A DNA stretch of 64,000 nucleotides, from assembly GCF_000247815.1 (NCBI RefSeq), contig NC_021672.1:69967157-70031156 (forward strand). Direction: 5' to 3'. Under the pieces are notes generated by a model. It made no database searches. It was given only the letters and a program-made list of their open reading frames with translations, and was not told where the DNA came from. A program made the position numbers and the translations under genes. Below, one piece after another: positions 1 through 14,606 of this stretch. This stretch comes from Ficedula albicollis. Taxonomy: Eukaryota; Chordata; Aves; Passeriformes; Muscicapidae. Position 1 is the stretch's first letter. Every line of letters begins with the position of its first letter.

Positions 1-1020
1 GTAAAACTAGTATTTGTTTTACTAGATTTCCTGTCAAAACTTCTGATATTATGAGCTTGCCTGAAAAGACTGCTGGGGATATTCTGAGCCTTCATTACCT
101 CCAGGCAGCTTTTCCTCCTTCTGTGTTGCAGATACCTCTGGATGAACTGTTTTTTTTAGCAAGCAATTCCACAAAAATCACCCTTTGTGTAGTTTTAATT
201 TTCACAAATCTGTTTGAGAATTATTACACCAACATTTCCTAGTAAAACAAATCTTAGCCTCTGGCTCACAAACTGCACTCACTACATATTATTTGCTCTT
301 CAATATGAGAAACTGCCTTCAGTATGAGAGATTGCCTTAATCCCACCGTTTGGTTACTGTTCCCTCATTGGGTGACTAACTCCAAGGCAAACAAAGAGAT
401 GCAGATTGGTCATTTAGCCTCTAATTGTTTCACATTAACTTCAGAAAAATCTGTAGAGCAGAGGAAGTTGATAGTGGGCTGTTTTTCTTAGCATAACATT
501 TCAGCAAGGTTTCCAGGGGCTATCATCATAGTTAGGACCAAGATTTGGTTACAAAAAGCTGCTCCGTGTGGCATATGTTTCTGTTACTGTCTTACAAGTC
601 TCTTCTCACCAGGAAGACCTCATTGTTGATTTGTGTTAGCATTTTTGCATCCTTCAAACTAGCCCTGGCAACTCAGGCTGGTGCAACTTCAGAATTGTCA
701 CCCTCAGATATATGTGCTGCCCTCAGTTACTTTAATCATTCCTTATGAGTCATCCAAACTCATCTGGAGCTATCTTAATATAGGCAAGACTCTTGCAATT
801 TCAGCGTGAATTAACTGGTCAAATTAAATCTTGGAGGAGAATAGAAGGAGAAATTTAGTTCTACTTGGACCAGCTGCTATGACATAACTGCAATCAGATT
901 GCAATCAAATGCAATCATGCAATCAGATATGCTGACTAGTTTATGAACTCAGGATGACTTTTTTAATGAAATCAGATACTTATTAGAAAGTAGTGCAACA
1001 CCTTTAACAGGATTACTTTG

Positions 1021-1366
1021 TTACTTCTGGAGTAATACTAACCCTGAAAGTACTGATTACATATTTTTTTCCAGATCTATAAATACATTAATACCAAAAA
1101 TGTAGGAACACTGTTCTTCTACATTAACTGTAGAATTAGGAGTAATACTAACCCTGAAAGTACTGATTACGTATTTTTTTCCAGATCTATAAATATATTA
1201 ATACCAAAAATGTAGGAACACTATTCTACATTAACTGTAGAATTTCTTTGTTACTTCTGGAGTAATACTAACCCTGAAAGTACTGATTACATATTTTTTT
1301 CCAGATCTATAAATACATTAATACCAAAAATGTAGGAACACTGTTCTTCTACATTAACTGTAGAAT
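1021..1366 (+). repeat. Three-copy direct tandem repeat
   Basis: A unit of about 110-120 bp beginning AGTAATACTAACCCTGAAAG occurs at 1031, 1141 and 1261. Copies 1 and 3 are nearly identical; copy 2 has a few substitutions and a 3-bp deletion. Confidence 0.95.
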
Positions 1367-4300
1367 TATTCATGTTAAAAGGGTTCTCTAGATGTCAACC
1401 AGCCCAATGCCCCGCTCAAAAGAGGCACAACTTCAAAGGCAAAATCAGATCCAGACAGTTCTTGTTGCTCAGGGCTTTGTCCAGTGAAGTTTTAAGTACC
1501 TCCAAGAACGGAGGTGCACATCCTTGAGCACCTATTCCAATGCCTGACCACTCCTAATACCTAATCAGAAATTCCCTTGGTGCCACATGAATATTTTGAA
1601 TAGAATACCTCAGAGTGAAGGGCTACAAATCTAGAAAGAATATGCACCTTAATCAACATGTTTGGTGAATATTCATTAACTTCCATACTCATAAATAGAA
1701 GCCAACGTTCTAATTAATGAATCTGAACATAGATTTTCAGTTACAGCATGGGCCAAAGTATTAGAATAAGAGATGGTGTTCCTTCCTAACGGGCTCTGGC
1801 ATCATCCTGCACTGAGGTTCAGCTTGATCTGCCAGAAGGGCTTGTTGCTATGTGTGCTAGACCAAAGTGAAACAACTCCTGGTGCTCATTGCTGCGTGCT
1901 GGGAGCTGCCAGGAAATTGGACTCATGTCCCTCTTCAGTTGTTGAGCTGGAGTTTGTATCTGTTGGGTTTAAACTCAGTTGCTAGCCCCTTGCTGCCTCC
2001 CCTGCAAGTGGATAAAGGTGCACTGTCAGGTTCTACCCATCTCCTGGAGATCTGAGTAAAACCAGAGAGGGATCTGATCACAGACAGACCCAAGGGTCCC
2101 ATGCTGGGGGAGATGATGAACATGACTATGGAACACATGGCAGGGCTCAGGAGTGCACTTTTGAAAGTGACCACCTGATCACATCTAGTTCCTGTGCTTT
2201 GGGTCAGAACACAACGTGCTGTGAGATGATGCCCATTAGACTCTTCACAAACAAAGCTAAATCAGATGTGCTAATGGAAATTCAACTAATGGTACAAGAG
2301 CAGAGCCAGTTTGAAGTAACATCCCCTCCTTGAAAGCCCAAAGTGAACATTGGGTCCTAAGCACAAATTGTTTCTTTTAAATTCAACCCCACCATACCAC
2401 ACAACGAAAAAAAAAAACCAACAAAATTTCAGGTCACCAGAAAAGTTTTGTATGGACACAAAACTGTATTAATCTATAACTTAGTTTGATGCCTTTAAAA
2501 AATAATTTTAAAACTGTATTTCAATTGAAAGTCTGAAAAACATACTGTGAAAATTCTACAGCATTTTTCTACATTTCATAGGTTTTTTTCAGCTGAATCC
2601 ACCAGCAGCATTAGATTAAGTTTCACAAGTGTTTCTGTTCCCTCGCATGCTTTTTGCTTCAGAAACAATTTTCTATGTGAAAATAAACAACAATTTCCTA
2701 ACTGTACTTAAGTGTGACTATAAATGTACTTAGAAGCACATTATGCTCCTATAGACTCCCTGTGGGGTAAAATGCACAAAGTCTGCAGTGCAGCCTGTTA
2801 GGCTGCCAGTGGCCAGGGGATATTTCAATATACAGTGTTATTCCAATGTGCTTTTTCCATGTAGATGCCTTTACTGACCACCAAAAAATGCAATGAACAC
2901 AGAACTTCAGGAAAATAGACAGCAGCATCCTCTGTTTTAGCTGAAGAAAAAGCTAGCTTGTATCCACTGAGTTAAGAGTCACTGAAAGGGTGAGACAAAA
3001 TAAATATTTTGTCCACAAAATGGCACAGACCCAGAAAATACATTAACAGAATGCACAGCTTAAAGATTTTCATTAGGAAAGTGAGCAAACATTTTTTTTC
3101 AGAGTGAGAAGCAGAACTCTGATGCTCTTTTTTCCTTCCATTTTTCTTCTACAGCTCATCTCAACTTCCAAATAAAGACTCTCTCAGAGCCTCTAGCTTA
3201 GTGAGACTTGTGAGGCAATGCTCAGCTGGTAAATTAGTCTTGTAAAAACTTAGCAGGGGAGATGATTGACAGCATCCAACATACTGAGCTATCCATACAG
3301 AAATGGGGTAACGGACAACACCGTGCCATTCCCATTCTTCCCAAGTCATCTGGGATGACAATATGCCAGCTCCCTTTCAGTACTGACCCACTAGACCTCT
3401 AGAGATATAGAAAAAAAAACAGATACAGGGCACATGCAAAAAGGAAGCCATCCCTGAAGATCATGAATCTCCAGACACATAACAGCTTTGTTGTGTGTGG
3501 GCTTTATGGGACAAGATTCCACAGATTTCAGACTTTTACACCTACATTCAATTTCTGTTTCCACACCAAAATGTCTAGATTTTCTTTTCAACCACTGTGT
3601 GAGCAAAGACAGAGGTGCAGAAGACATGTGCACATGAACTGAGCAGACAGCAACATTTTCAGAGTAGAGAAAAAATAAAAGTGCTTGAGCAGCTTTTGCC
3701 GGGCCTGTTCCTCACCTGCTCTCTGGATAGCCCAGCAATAGCAGCTTGCTTAAAGCCACCAGCTGGCAGAAGATAAATATTCCACCCATGATAAGAAAAG
3801 AATCCAAGTATGAGACCAAAAGCTGAATTTGCATTGGAAAGTGATGAGCTCACACTTTCTCTCCAGGGACCAAGGGAAGGGGGCTGGCAAGGAAGCAGGA
3901 GCAAGAAGAGGGTTATGAAACACTTTTTTACTTCAGCTATTAATAACAGTCTCCAAGCCACAGGGCACTTGAGAGGAGGAAGCCATCTCCTTGCTTCTAT
4001 TAATCTTTTTGTCCACCTATTTGCTTTGGGCTGGCCACAGGGGAGAGGGAAGCAGAGCACAAATGAAAAGTTAAGGAGGTTAAAAGGGCTGAAAAATATT
4101 TGCTCCCACATGTTTGGAGGCAGAAATTAAATGATCAATAAAAAGTCAGCGAGACAGCAATTACCAGTAAAAACTCACTGATGACCCAATAGCTCATGGA
4201 ACAAAGCAATATCTCAGCACTGCTGTCAAGCCAAAGAAAAAGCACAGCAAAGGCTGTTCCATGGACAGGAATCCCATGGACATTTCTTCTACATCAACGT

Positions 4301-4825
4301 ACACCCTATGATTCTCATAGTAAGATGCTCCCATGAAGCTTGGTGTTAAATGAACCAGCTTCAGAGCCTATTTCAAAGCCATGTCTAAGAAGCAGGGTCG
4401 CAGACTGCCAAGAAGAAAACAAGGGTAGATCCACAGGTATCACTCATTCTGCTGAGTGAGTATCTGTGATGACAGGCACTGAAGTCTAAGGGTGCCTATT
4501 GCTCTACCTTGGAAAGCCCTTTTACATGCTGCTTTGCAATGTAAATGTGGCTTTCTAGACACATTTAGTCCTCTTCTTAAAGAGAGAGGACCATGAGCAC
4601 TTCTCTGTATCCCCTGTTAGTTACAGCAAGCACCACAAATAGCTGAGCTGGAGAAAGCATTTAGCTTTGTCATAGCACTTCAACCTCATGTTTAAACAGC
4701 AGGATCATTCAGATGCTTGCATCCAACACTGAGGAAATAAGCCTGAGACCTAACAAATGTCCCAGAAGATGGCACTTACAGGGGATCTCACACTTACATT
4801 CAGCCCTACAGTAGTCTCTTGGAGG
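1367..4825. other. Intron DNA; possible conserved block at 3.7-4.1 kb
   Basis: No gene, RNA or transposon recognised. At 3690-4110 both strands stay open (150 and 106 codons) over a moderately GC sequence with TATTAATCTTTTTGTCCACC, which has the look of conserved non-coding DNA. Neither frame resembles a known protein. Confidence 0.4.

Positions 4826-4867
<42 letters not shown>
4826..4867 (+). repeat. Poly-A tract, 42 bases
   Basis: Forty-two uninterrupted A between GGAGG and TCAAGG. No retroposon body is recognisable to its left, and no target-site duplication is seen. Confidence 0.95.
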
Positions 4868-4870
<3 letters not shown>

Positions 4871-7800
4871 AGGTAACTAGGAGAAACCACAGTATTTGAA
4901 ACTCTCAGTTCCAAAGGCAGAAATACCATCAGGCAACTAGCCTATCAGAGAAATAAGGAAGGAAAAAAACCAGCATCAGCTTTCCAACCAGGCTGGGCTT
5001 TTCCCCCCCAGTGAGCAGACTACAGCATGGATAGACCAGAAGGAAGACACCCTGCTATTCCCATAAACTGTTCTCTCTCATCCTGTGCTGATGAGACAGA
5101 CTAGCTCCATCCATGAAGGACTCTACTGAGACTTTAAAATTGTGCAAACAGAAGACTTGGGACCTACTCTCTCTTGGGTAGAAAGATTCAATTTTCAAAT
5201 ATACCCTCATATTCTAGATTCTCTAAGATTAATGAATCTTTTTTATGTTGTCCCCATTCTAGTTATTTCAAGAAAAAAAGTTAGGGTACTGTGTTTGGAA
5301 TAAAGGCATTTTCAAGACATCACTTTATACATAAAGTACTTCTGAGGCAAAGATCCCCTGCAGTTATTAAATATGTGCAGATTAAAGCTATCAGATGAGA
5401 TGCTCCCTAAGTGAGCAGAGCTTCTCCCTGCAAGTTCATAATGTCTCCCGCCTCAAACTCCACCAACTGAATAACTACTTAGATCATATAGTCTGATGGA
5501 CAAAAGCTACTAAAACTACCTTGAAATAAACACTGATTTCTTTTTTTCCTTATGAGAGGAGACTTAAATTATACAGGCAGTATAATGTCTCTCCAAAGTG
5601 AGGAACAGCTTCATGTTTGACCATGCTCCTCTTTTCCCTCCTGGATTGTCCTTGTTCAAATTATTAAATGGTGAACCACCATCACTAAATTGCAAAGGTA
5701 CTCCATCTTCCTTTGTAAAGGAGTCAGCATTCAGAGGGACAAAAGGCTGCACAGCTCAATGCCCTTCCCTTTCAAGGCTGTTTGCTGCACTATTGTAACT
5801 GGATTTGAATCAAATAAAGGCCCTGAGAAATTGAATGTTATGTAGATGTTTAAAAAGGTGTCCCTGAATAGTCAAACTGAAATACAACTAGAAGGAAAGG
5901 GAGATAAAGATGGTGGTAAGAAGATCAGACAACTGTACTGTGAAATCCAAGAAGAGCAAAAGCACAATTTGGTCATTGTAAAGCCTATGAACCATGGATA
6001 CTGTCAACCTCTCTGCTGTCTGAAATCATAAGTGGTTTCTCCTGCCAGAAGGAAATTATTCTTGAAGAAGTATTTGAAATAAGAAGAGTTGGTGGATGTG
6101 ATCAAAAAAATATTTTCCAATTGACTGGACTGTGCCCTTACTTATCCAGTGATGAGTTTTGCAATACCATCATATGCCCTTGCGTACAGAAGGCTTAGGC
6201 ATTGAGCACCTCTCCACAAATACTACAGTAATTCATTTCTGGTGCATCAAGTTCTTGCTGCACTCAAATGTACTTCAGTCAACAACTTTGGGCTAGAATC
6301 TCAACACCTTCCACAGCAGATGAAAATACTGGAAGGATAAACGCCCCTGCATGAGGATAGAGGGAACCAGAAACTGAGAAGGGACCAACTCCTCTCCAGC
6401 CCCAACCTTCCCTCTGCATACTCTCAGTACAAGTCTGCAAGAATAAGGGTATGCCAATAGCTGCCCAGCTATGGCAAAACTTGCAGTAAGATGACCTGTT
6501 GCCATCCTGATCTTGAACAAAGAATTAAGTTAGTCTTGTCAAGTCTCAAAGGTATTTAGTATCCAAGCACTTTAGCTAAGGATTCATTATACATCTCTTA
6601 AGACATGCATATGATGTGTTTTAATGCAGAAATAAAAAAGAGCAGAAACCAGCCCACCTTATGTATCAGGGCAGCAGAAAAGAGTAGGGAAAACCTCTAC
6701 GGGTCTAAAAGCATCTATTCTTTTTTCACAGCAAATCAAGTTAGATTGTTATAAAACCATGTGACCCTGGATGAGGCCCAGAGCTGGTGCATATTTAAAT
6801 GTATTAAGGTGTGGGATGAGAATTTCTCATCCTATCTACTGCTGGGCCAGCACAAATTGGTGGGCAGATGGGAATTTGCTTTGGGAGGCTATTGTGACAT
6901 GATATTCCCTTGTCTATAACATCCTCTTGTCTTTCAAGAAATGCCATCTACCACTTCTTGTACCTTCCCATCTGAAATGTCAAATCCAATCAGACGGTCA
7001 CAGCATGAAGAACCTTCCACTCACTGCAATGTAAGATGTTCTGACCAGGACAAGCTGGACTCAATATTTCTGCTGCCTGTCAAGAAAGATGTCTAGAAGG
7101 AAAGACACAATTCAAAGTGCACTGAGCAGCATTAGATAATAGAACTCCAGGGATGGCAGCAATAAGCATTGTCTGAGAGGTGAGCACTGCACAGCTGAAC
7201 ACATTGTCACCACCCAATGCATGCCACTATCCCCACGCCTGAAAGGCCAGCAGAACAGCACCGGGCTTTGTAGCCTGAAGAGTTATTCAGCCCCTTACAA
7301 TTGAAGAACCTGCTTTATGATCCTCATCCTCAGAGGAGGCAACCATATCCCAAGAGATCCATCACCATACATAGGACAAAGAAGAGCTCTCTTCCAAGCA
7401 CCACTTGAAAGGTGCAGAACAGGCTTTTAGCACCATACTAGTCAAATTCAGATTTAGAGAGAATGGGCTATGGAAACAGGGATTTATTCAGACACTGTCA
7501 GTTCACTATCTACCTTTTTCACTCTACACTCCTAGACTGAACTTCATTAAAGGCTTGTGTCTCAGTAGCCTCTGATATCACCCAATGGGATAAATGCTGT
7601 ACAATTACAGTGAACAAAACCTGTGCCCTCAAAGACTTGTGCTGATCCTGTTTAGTACCTCCTCTGCTCATACAGTTAATTTTGTATAATATGTAAAGGT
7701 AAGTCTTGAAATGCAATGTTTGACTTTAGAAATTAAGAACTCCATGATTCAGCATCCTATGTGCTTCTGGGCACATTTTTATCTGTACAATTAATTCTAA

Positions 7801-8015
7801 ATCCAAGTGTTATTATATATGTTGTAGTCTAAGAATGCTTGACTTTCTATTTTAGTTACTACTCTAAAACTACCTTGCACACTATTTCCTCTATAAACCT
7901 GAAACCACTTATTAAAAACAGTATTGCTGCCCTGTATGTGTTTACATAGTATTCTCCTCACAAAAGAGCATGAGGCTTCAGTTCATTGAGTGTAGGATGA
8001 GGTGAAGAAGATCCA
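4868..8015. other. Intron DNA, nothing recognised
   Basis: AT-leaning unique sequence with only short frames on both strands. No repeat family recognised. Confidence 0.5.
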
Positions 8016-8468
8016 GGATGATTCTAAACATGCCTCCACTGGATCATCAGCCACTCTGATGAAAACAACATGCCAACCTAATAGAAAACACGTTTATTGG
8101 GAAACATCCAAACTTGATGAAAACAACATGCCAACCTAATAGAAAAAACGTTTACTGGGAAACATCCAAACGTTAAAGAAAATATGCCAGTAGCTTAATG
8201 TTCTTATCTCCTAGGGTTCTGCTATATTGCTATAATTGCAGCCACGCTTAATGTTCTTATCTCCTAGGGTTCTGCTACATTGCTATAATGGCAGCCATGA
8301 TGATTCTAAACATGCCTCCACTGGATCATCAGCCACTCTGATGAAAACAACATGCCAACCTAATAGAAAAAACGTTTACTGGGAAACATCCAAACGTTAA
8401 AGAAAATATGCCAGTAGCTTAATGTTCTTATCTCCTAGGGTTCTGCTATATTGCTATAATTGCAGCCA
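8016..8468 (+). repeat. Nested tandem duplication block
   Basis: A unit starting at about 8016 has two sub-segments doubled inside it: TGATGAAAACAACATGCC.. at 8057 and 8116, and GCTTAATGTTCTTATC.. at about 8192 and 8246. The whole unit then recurs at 8299-8468 without those internal doublings. Confidence 0.92.
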
Positions 8469-8877
8469 CTGTGACAAAAAGCCTAGTAAAGGGATACAGC
8501 TGCAAGCTGATCTTGGCCAGAGATTGCACCCACCGGGGTAAGGGGCAAATGCAGCACCAGGGAGGGACTGCAGCACAAGCTCCGTGAGTTGTGCATGCCA
8601 ATCAGTTTCAAAAATATTTCCAGTAACAGCCTGCCTTAAAGGGAACAAGAGATTAAGGTGGCAGGCACAAACTGAGATTCAGACGGCATTCCCATGGCAG
8701 GGAGAAGCAAAATGTCCATGTCATACTGCAGTAGAAATACAGTAAGGGTGCACAAGTGCCAGACTCACTGGCAGCACAGTCAATACCCCAAACTGAACAC
8801 CCAAGCCTGCTGTATGACATTACTGGAATCAGCTAAAGGTGACACCTATGTGCCCTCCTCAGGCAACTGAGCAGCCT

Positions 8878-9043
8878 GAAAAAAGAACATCCAAGTTTAG
8901 ATGTTAATCAAAGGGGCTACAGAGTTTGCTTTTGTAGCTACACAACTGGGCAATAGGCGCTGAAAAAAGAACATCCAAGTTTAGATGTTAACCAAAGGGG
9001 CTAGAGAGTTTACTTTTGTAGCTACACAACTGGGCAATAGGCA
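8878..9043 (+). repeat. Two-copy tandem duplication, period 84
   Basis: The unit starts GAAAAAAGAACATCCAAG at 8878 and again at 8962. The copies differ by about 3 substitutions. Confidence 0.95.
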
Positions 9044-9429
9044 TAAAAAAAGAGGAAAAAAAGGAGCTAGCAGCAGAGAGCTCTAAAAGGAGTGACAAAT
9101 AAAAGACAAAATAGCCCAATTTGTGGAATTGATACCATTATTATATATGTTTGTATAACTCATTTGCAAATGTGGTAGATTTAACACTTTTAGGATTAAA
9201 CAGCTTTTCTGCATGTTGCCACAGCAGGTAGAGGATACACAGAGAACCACTCTCAGCACAAGGACACAGTTCAAGTAAAATACTCCAGCCTTGGAATATC
9301 AGTAAGCAAACAGCTCTCAAACATGCAGCAATGTGATTTCATCCACACAAAAGAAAAGCCTTTGCCAGGAGCACACACAAAGACTGGATGTAGACACTTC
9401 ATAATGGACTAAAGAATGACTACTTGGGA

Positions 9430-9575
9430 AATAATCACAGAATAGGTTCGGCTGGAAAGGACCCTAAAGACCACCCAATTCTAACCCCCTTGCTACAGGC
9501 AGGAACACCTTTCACTAGGACCAGGTTGCTCAAAGCTGCATCCAACCTGTCTTGAAACTCCTCCAGCTCCTGAGC
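9430..9575 (-). mobile_element. CR1 LINE, 5'-truncated 3' end
   Basis: The plus strand reads as the reverse complement of the avian CR1 3' UTR: AATCACAGAATAGGTTCGG, then GGAAAGGACCCTAAAGACCA, a CTAACCCCCTTGCTACAGGC block, and ACCAGGTTGCTCAAAGC followed by TCCAACCTG. The element lies on the minus strand with its 3' terminus at about 9430. It is moderately diverged and strongly 5'-truncated, the usual state of avian CR1 copies. Confidence 0.88.
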
Positions 9576-10419
9576 TTTAATATTGTTCTGAGACTTAATA
9601 AATATCTTTCCAAAATGAGAGCAAGTGGTCTAGAATTCCAGAAAACAGAAATTTCCAGGTCTTATTTTCCAGTAGGAAAGAACTTTGCTGTAATATGGGA
9701 AATAACCAAGTTATCTTCAGAAATGAAAAGTAACAGTATTCATCTCTTACTCTATAGACTTTCAACTATGGAATAAAGACTTTACTATGAAATTGCATGA
9801 CAACTTTCTTTAAAGAAGAATATGAAGTAGTCATGACATATAGACCATGATATTTAAGAACACTTAGGCTGCATTGAAAAGGAGGGAGCAAAAAAAAAAT
9901 ACCTTGGTTCTCCGTTTAGATTTCCTATAGACTTGGTGACATTTCGTGCAGTGCTGTGGCAATGACTAGAAATGTTAGTCTTGGACCAAGTTCCCATGAG
10001 CTCAGGCACTGTGTGATTGTGAAAGTAATACTGTCCCAAACCAAATTGATTCACCATATCATAAAAATTCCAAGTGCTTCTGCACGTCTCCAATATCACA
10101 CCTATAAGCTGTACTGGGGAAGAGAGATGTACTTAAACAGTAAAAAATCATAGCTAAAAACACTACTAATAGTCAGAATCCAAGAAAAGACATAACCAAG
10201 GATAAGTAACTCATGATGCACAAGTTGTACATGTCACCTACAAGAGCTGTCACTTGGGGCCAAGCCTGCGATTTTATTATTCATATTATACCCGGGCCAA
10301 AAAAAAAAAAAACCAAAAAAAATCCCAAAAAAACACAGTCTGAAATAGTCCTGGTTGTTTAAAAGACTCAGAATCTTGTACCCAAAAGGCAGCAAGAACA
10401 TGTGGACTCTTGAGGTCCC

Positions 10420-10516
10420 ACAAGGAAGTAGGACAGACAGATAAGCTGCACACTGCCTCTGTGGCAACACAAGGAAGTAGGACAGACAGATAAGCTGCAC
10501 TTTGCCTCTGTGGCAA
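10420..10516 (+). repeat. Two-copy tandem duplication, period 49
   Basis: AAGGAAGTAGGACAGACAG starts at 10422 and 10471. The copies differ at about 2 bases. Confidence 0.94.
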
Positions 10517-12915
10517 GCTTTAAGCCTCGACTCATGCTCTTTTCTGATTTTCCCCAATTAGGATAAGTTAAACCTGAGGCCTTGATCATTCTGGAGCCCA
10601 GATTACATGCCATGAAGTACAAAACCAGTAGAGAGGTTTACTTCAAACAGTTGCACGTTACCCGTGGCAGTAACAACGCTTGAATCACTTCAGCACTGGA
10701 CAGCTCCGCGCTCCTCACCAGCGACACTGCAGAGCCGGAGTGGAGTATGCTGACCTGGACACGAGGCTGAGCATGATTTCCCCTCAGCTATTACTCCTAA
10801 GCCTATAAAGTGAATCTGAGAAACACAATGTGGCTGTCATGCACAGGAGTTGAAGGATGCCAGTCTCACTTCTACCAGGAGAAAGGCAGACTCACATTGC
10901 CATAGATATTCCTACTAGGAGAATATTTATGAGGAGATTTTAAAACCATTTTTAAGCTATGCTAGATATAGCCAGTTGCTTACCTGTATCTGGAGAATTC
11001 TAGTGCCTGCTGGAGCCTCAGCCCAGAGTTAGAAAGGACAGGGATAATCACTCTAGTGCCTTGTCAGAAATGGGTACCATCATACTTGCAGCACTGTGAA
11101 CACTCGCAGCTGAGCTGCATCAGGGATCAGACAGGCATTGTGAACTGCATTGCTCTGCTACATCACTTAAAAGCATGATGGAAGGTTCTGACAGTACCTT
11201 TTATTAGGGTTAGGGCTATGCTTCTCCCATCAGCCAGAAGCAAAGTGGAAGCACCGTCTTGCCAGAGCCCATAGTGTGTCTCGGCATGCAGGCCCAGACT
11301 CCTGTCCATGAAGTCATGAAGTACTTGGTTGGAAGAACTGCAGCTCTCTTCAATATTAAAAATAAATATCCCTTCCATTGGTTTAAGCTTTGGTCCTTTG
11401 ACCCTGCAGTTCACCTCTCTGAACTACAAACAACAGCCACAACTCAAGTATTGAGGGAAGGACAGTAGCTTCTCCCTATTCCAGAAAAGGAAGTGTGAAC
11501 TGCACAATTTAGCATGAACCCACACCAGATGATAATGAAATGAATTAGCAATAAAAATTTATTTCATGTATAAAAACCTTTTAAAAGAGAAATAAGCCAG
11601 GCTCCAGATTACCATTAAAATTAACTTCCATTGATGCTCTGCCAGTGCTGCTGAACTAATGTTCTTTGCAGAAGCTGAGTGGATTGATGATTGAGTGGTA
11701 TCAATTAACATGAACTGTTGTGCTAGATGCTTCATCTGGAGATCAAAGGATTTTGTTCAAGAAGAACAAAAAAAACACCCAAAAAACACAGCACCACTAA
11801 GGTTCCCCCCTTCTGCATTTTTCTCCATTTCCAATACCCAGTCTCCAGCATGACTAGCACCCTTGTCCAAGCATAACTCTCTGAATTTAAGTAACCATCA
11901 ACCACAAAGTCAAAAATGCAATCTTCTGGGAATTAAAGCTCTAAATACAATGGTTTACAGACCACAGGGAGACAAAACATTGTATTACAAAGCTATCACA
12001 CAACTAAACTGTGGCTGAGTGACGTTCAGGTGACTGGATGCAGCTTGTGATGGTTTCTCTCCCTGTGGCTCCCTGGCAAGATGACAAATCTCTGTTCAAG
12101 GTGGCTGCCTGATTTTTCATACATTTCCAAGCACCACTGAGTCTTTCAGCCATCTTCCTTGTCAAATATCAGTTTGAGAGTGTCCTGTTTATATTTTTCT
12201 CAGCTTATAAACCACCCAGTTTTGTTGATCCATGCCAGTGAGCTGCAGCTGGAGGCATCTAAACAATGAGCAAGTTGTGACAATAGTGAAGGAGCAACAT
12301 GAAAAGGAAAACTACATATTGAAAGAACTCTGACTGCCCCAGAAACACATTTGTCAGGTCACTCAAAACACTCCCAGTCAGCAGTCTAGACTGAAGCAAA
12401 TATCTGGGCAACAATGGTGGTTTGCCTTCGAGCCAGGCAGGGTAGGATGGGTACACAGGCTCTGTCTCAAGGCTTGACCTCACCAGAGTTTGTCTGTACT
12501 GACTGCAAGTCCCACTGTGATAACCAAATTCAACTAACCTGGATCTCAAAGCAGGCAAATTCACTACAACACTCTCCAAATGTGGGATGTTAGCAAACAC
12601 CTGTTAAAGTGACAGGAAACAGATTCCTAAGACTTGTTACTATTTAAACATCTATATTTGCACAAGAGTTATGCCTGAAAGGAATGGCCAACTTAATGCC
12701 TAAAGTGCATCCATTGCTTCCCTTTGCTGTTTAGGAGCAAAGAAAGATCTACTCCAGCAGCTGTAACAAACTTCACTTGGCTCTAGCACACTCTCCCTGC
12801 TAAATCCCAAAATACCCTGCAGAAACAAATAAATAACAGCAGGTATGGAAAGGAGTTAAGGAACTGGCAAATGCCACATTCTCTTCTCAGTTTTGAGATG
12901 AGGTGCAAAGTCAAT

Positions 12916-13053
12916 GAAAAAACCTCATGCTGATGGCAAGAGCTCCAATGAAGACCCACATCAATACAGCAAGATGATTAGCTGAAAAAAACCTCATGCT
13001 GATGGCAAGAGCTCCAAAGAAGACCCACGTCAATACAGCAAGATTAGCAGCTG
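12916..13053 (+). repeat. Two-copy tandem duplication, period about 69
   Basis: AACCTCATGCTGATGGCAAG starts at 12921 and 12990. A few substitutions, and one copy has a shifted end. Confidence 0.94.
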
Positions 13054-14447
13054 TAGAGAAGGCTGAGATTAAGACTGAAGCCAAACCTAATAAAACTCCA
13101 AAGGTGCAGTCCCACATTTTGGAGTCACCCAAGAAAAAAGGGCCTAAATTTTACTCCTTCATATGTATCCTGAGACACATGTGGCTGGGATTATACATAG
13201 CAGTTGCTTGCAATAGAAGACTACAGTGATACAGCAGAGCTCCCTAGTCCTGCACAGAGGTGTCAGGAGAAGACAGTAAAAATTATCTGTGTTCCTTGAA
13301 CAGGGAAAAAACACAGGAGTCATTAAATATTTTAATTCTCTTCTCAAAGTTTTGCCACTATGACCTCACTACAATATTTCAAGTACTCTCTACTCAGCTA
13401 ACATTTTCATTAAGAATAAACTACCTCTAGCCTCCATTCCACTTTAACCACCATTCCCCATCCATAAGCACAGCCACTGAAAGTTCTCTGAACAGCATCA
13501 GAGCTATGCTGCCTCATACAACAGAGCAGCAGGAAATACTTTAATTAGGGTTTGCTTCTAAAGGGTGAAAATATTCTGAAATTACTATGCCTGGTAACAA
13601 ACTGCATCTTTCACACCATTGGAGAACTGAAACAGATTCCTGCTTCATGTACTTTCCTTAATTTTTTTGTTGTTTTGCTTTACAGATTTCCTTCTATCAC
13701 AAGGAAAGCTACACAAAGTGTTACAAAAGCAATGGAGAAGGGAACATCAACATTAAGGGAAATGAAATTTTCACTTATCCTGCTAAAATCAGCTAGTCAA
13801 AGTGGGAACAATCCCAGTGGAAAAGGAAAAGCTACTACTTTATTTCTCCAAATGTCCTTTGCCTCCTTCACAGGGTGACTTGGTTCAGTGGCTCTGAACT
13901 GAGAGTGAAACAGAGGTCACTTCTACCTTTCAGAGCAGGTACAGCTCACCCACACACAGCAGCAGTCTTGACATGGGTCAGGTTCTGGAGCCATTCCCCT
14001 GCCAAGCTGGGCATCCTGTCACCAGCAATTACAGAAACAATTAAATACGTGTTTTCCTGCTATGCAATGAAGTGCATTTCAATAACATTCTGGTGTACTT
14101 ATTAAAATGCTTTCAACTGGACCATCTCCAGAATGATAAGCATTCATTAATCACTACAAAACTACATGAAAACTACATCAAATGGTAATCACAGTCAGAG
14201 TTGGAGGCCATTTAATATTAGGTCAACATGCTGCTCTGCTGACACACAGCCAACTTGCTGTGAGCCATCCCAGCCCCAGAATTACCTTTCTTGCAAGGAA
14301 ATACTTTGGCCAACAGGTCCCCTGCATTTGTCAATCATCCCAAAAGCTCTGGCCAAGAGAAGAAAGGGCAGATCCAGGCATCCATGAACTGATAATTCTC
14401 AACTAACTCAGCAGCTGAGCCAGAGCACAGATTGTCAGCACAAGTGA

Positions 14448-14606
14448 CCTTCAGGCACCTCTGAGGAAAGCTCATGGGCCAGGAGGGAGGAAGGAAGGGC
14501 ACAGCCAGATCCCACATTTTCCCACAACCTTCAGGCACCTCTGAGGAAAGCTCATGGGCCAGGAGGGAGGAAGCAAGGGCACAGCCAGATCCCACATTGT
14601 CCCACA
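14448..14606 (+). repeat. Two-copy tandem duplication, period 80
   Basis: CCTTCAGGCACCTCTGAGG starts at 14448 and 14528, with two mismatches between copies. Confidence 0.95.

Noticed and set aside
3659..4111. 150-codon minus-strand frame
   Set aside because: Overlaps an open plus-strand frame and has no recognised motif; more likely conserved non-coding DNA or chance.
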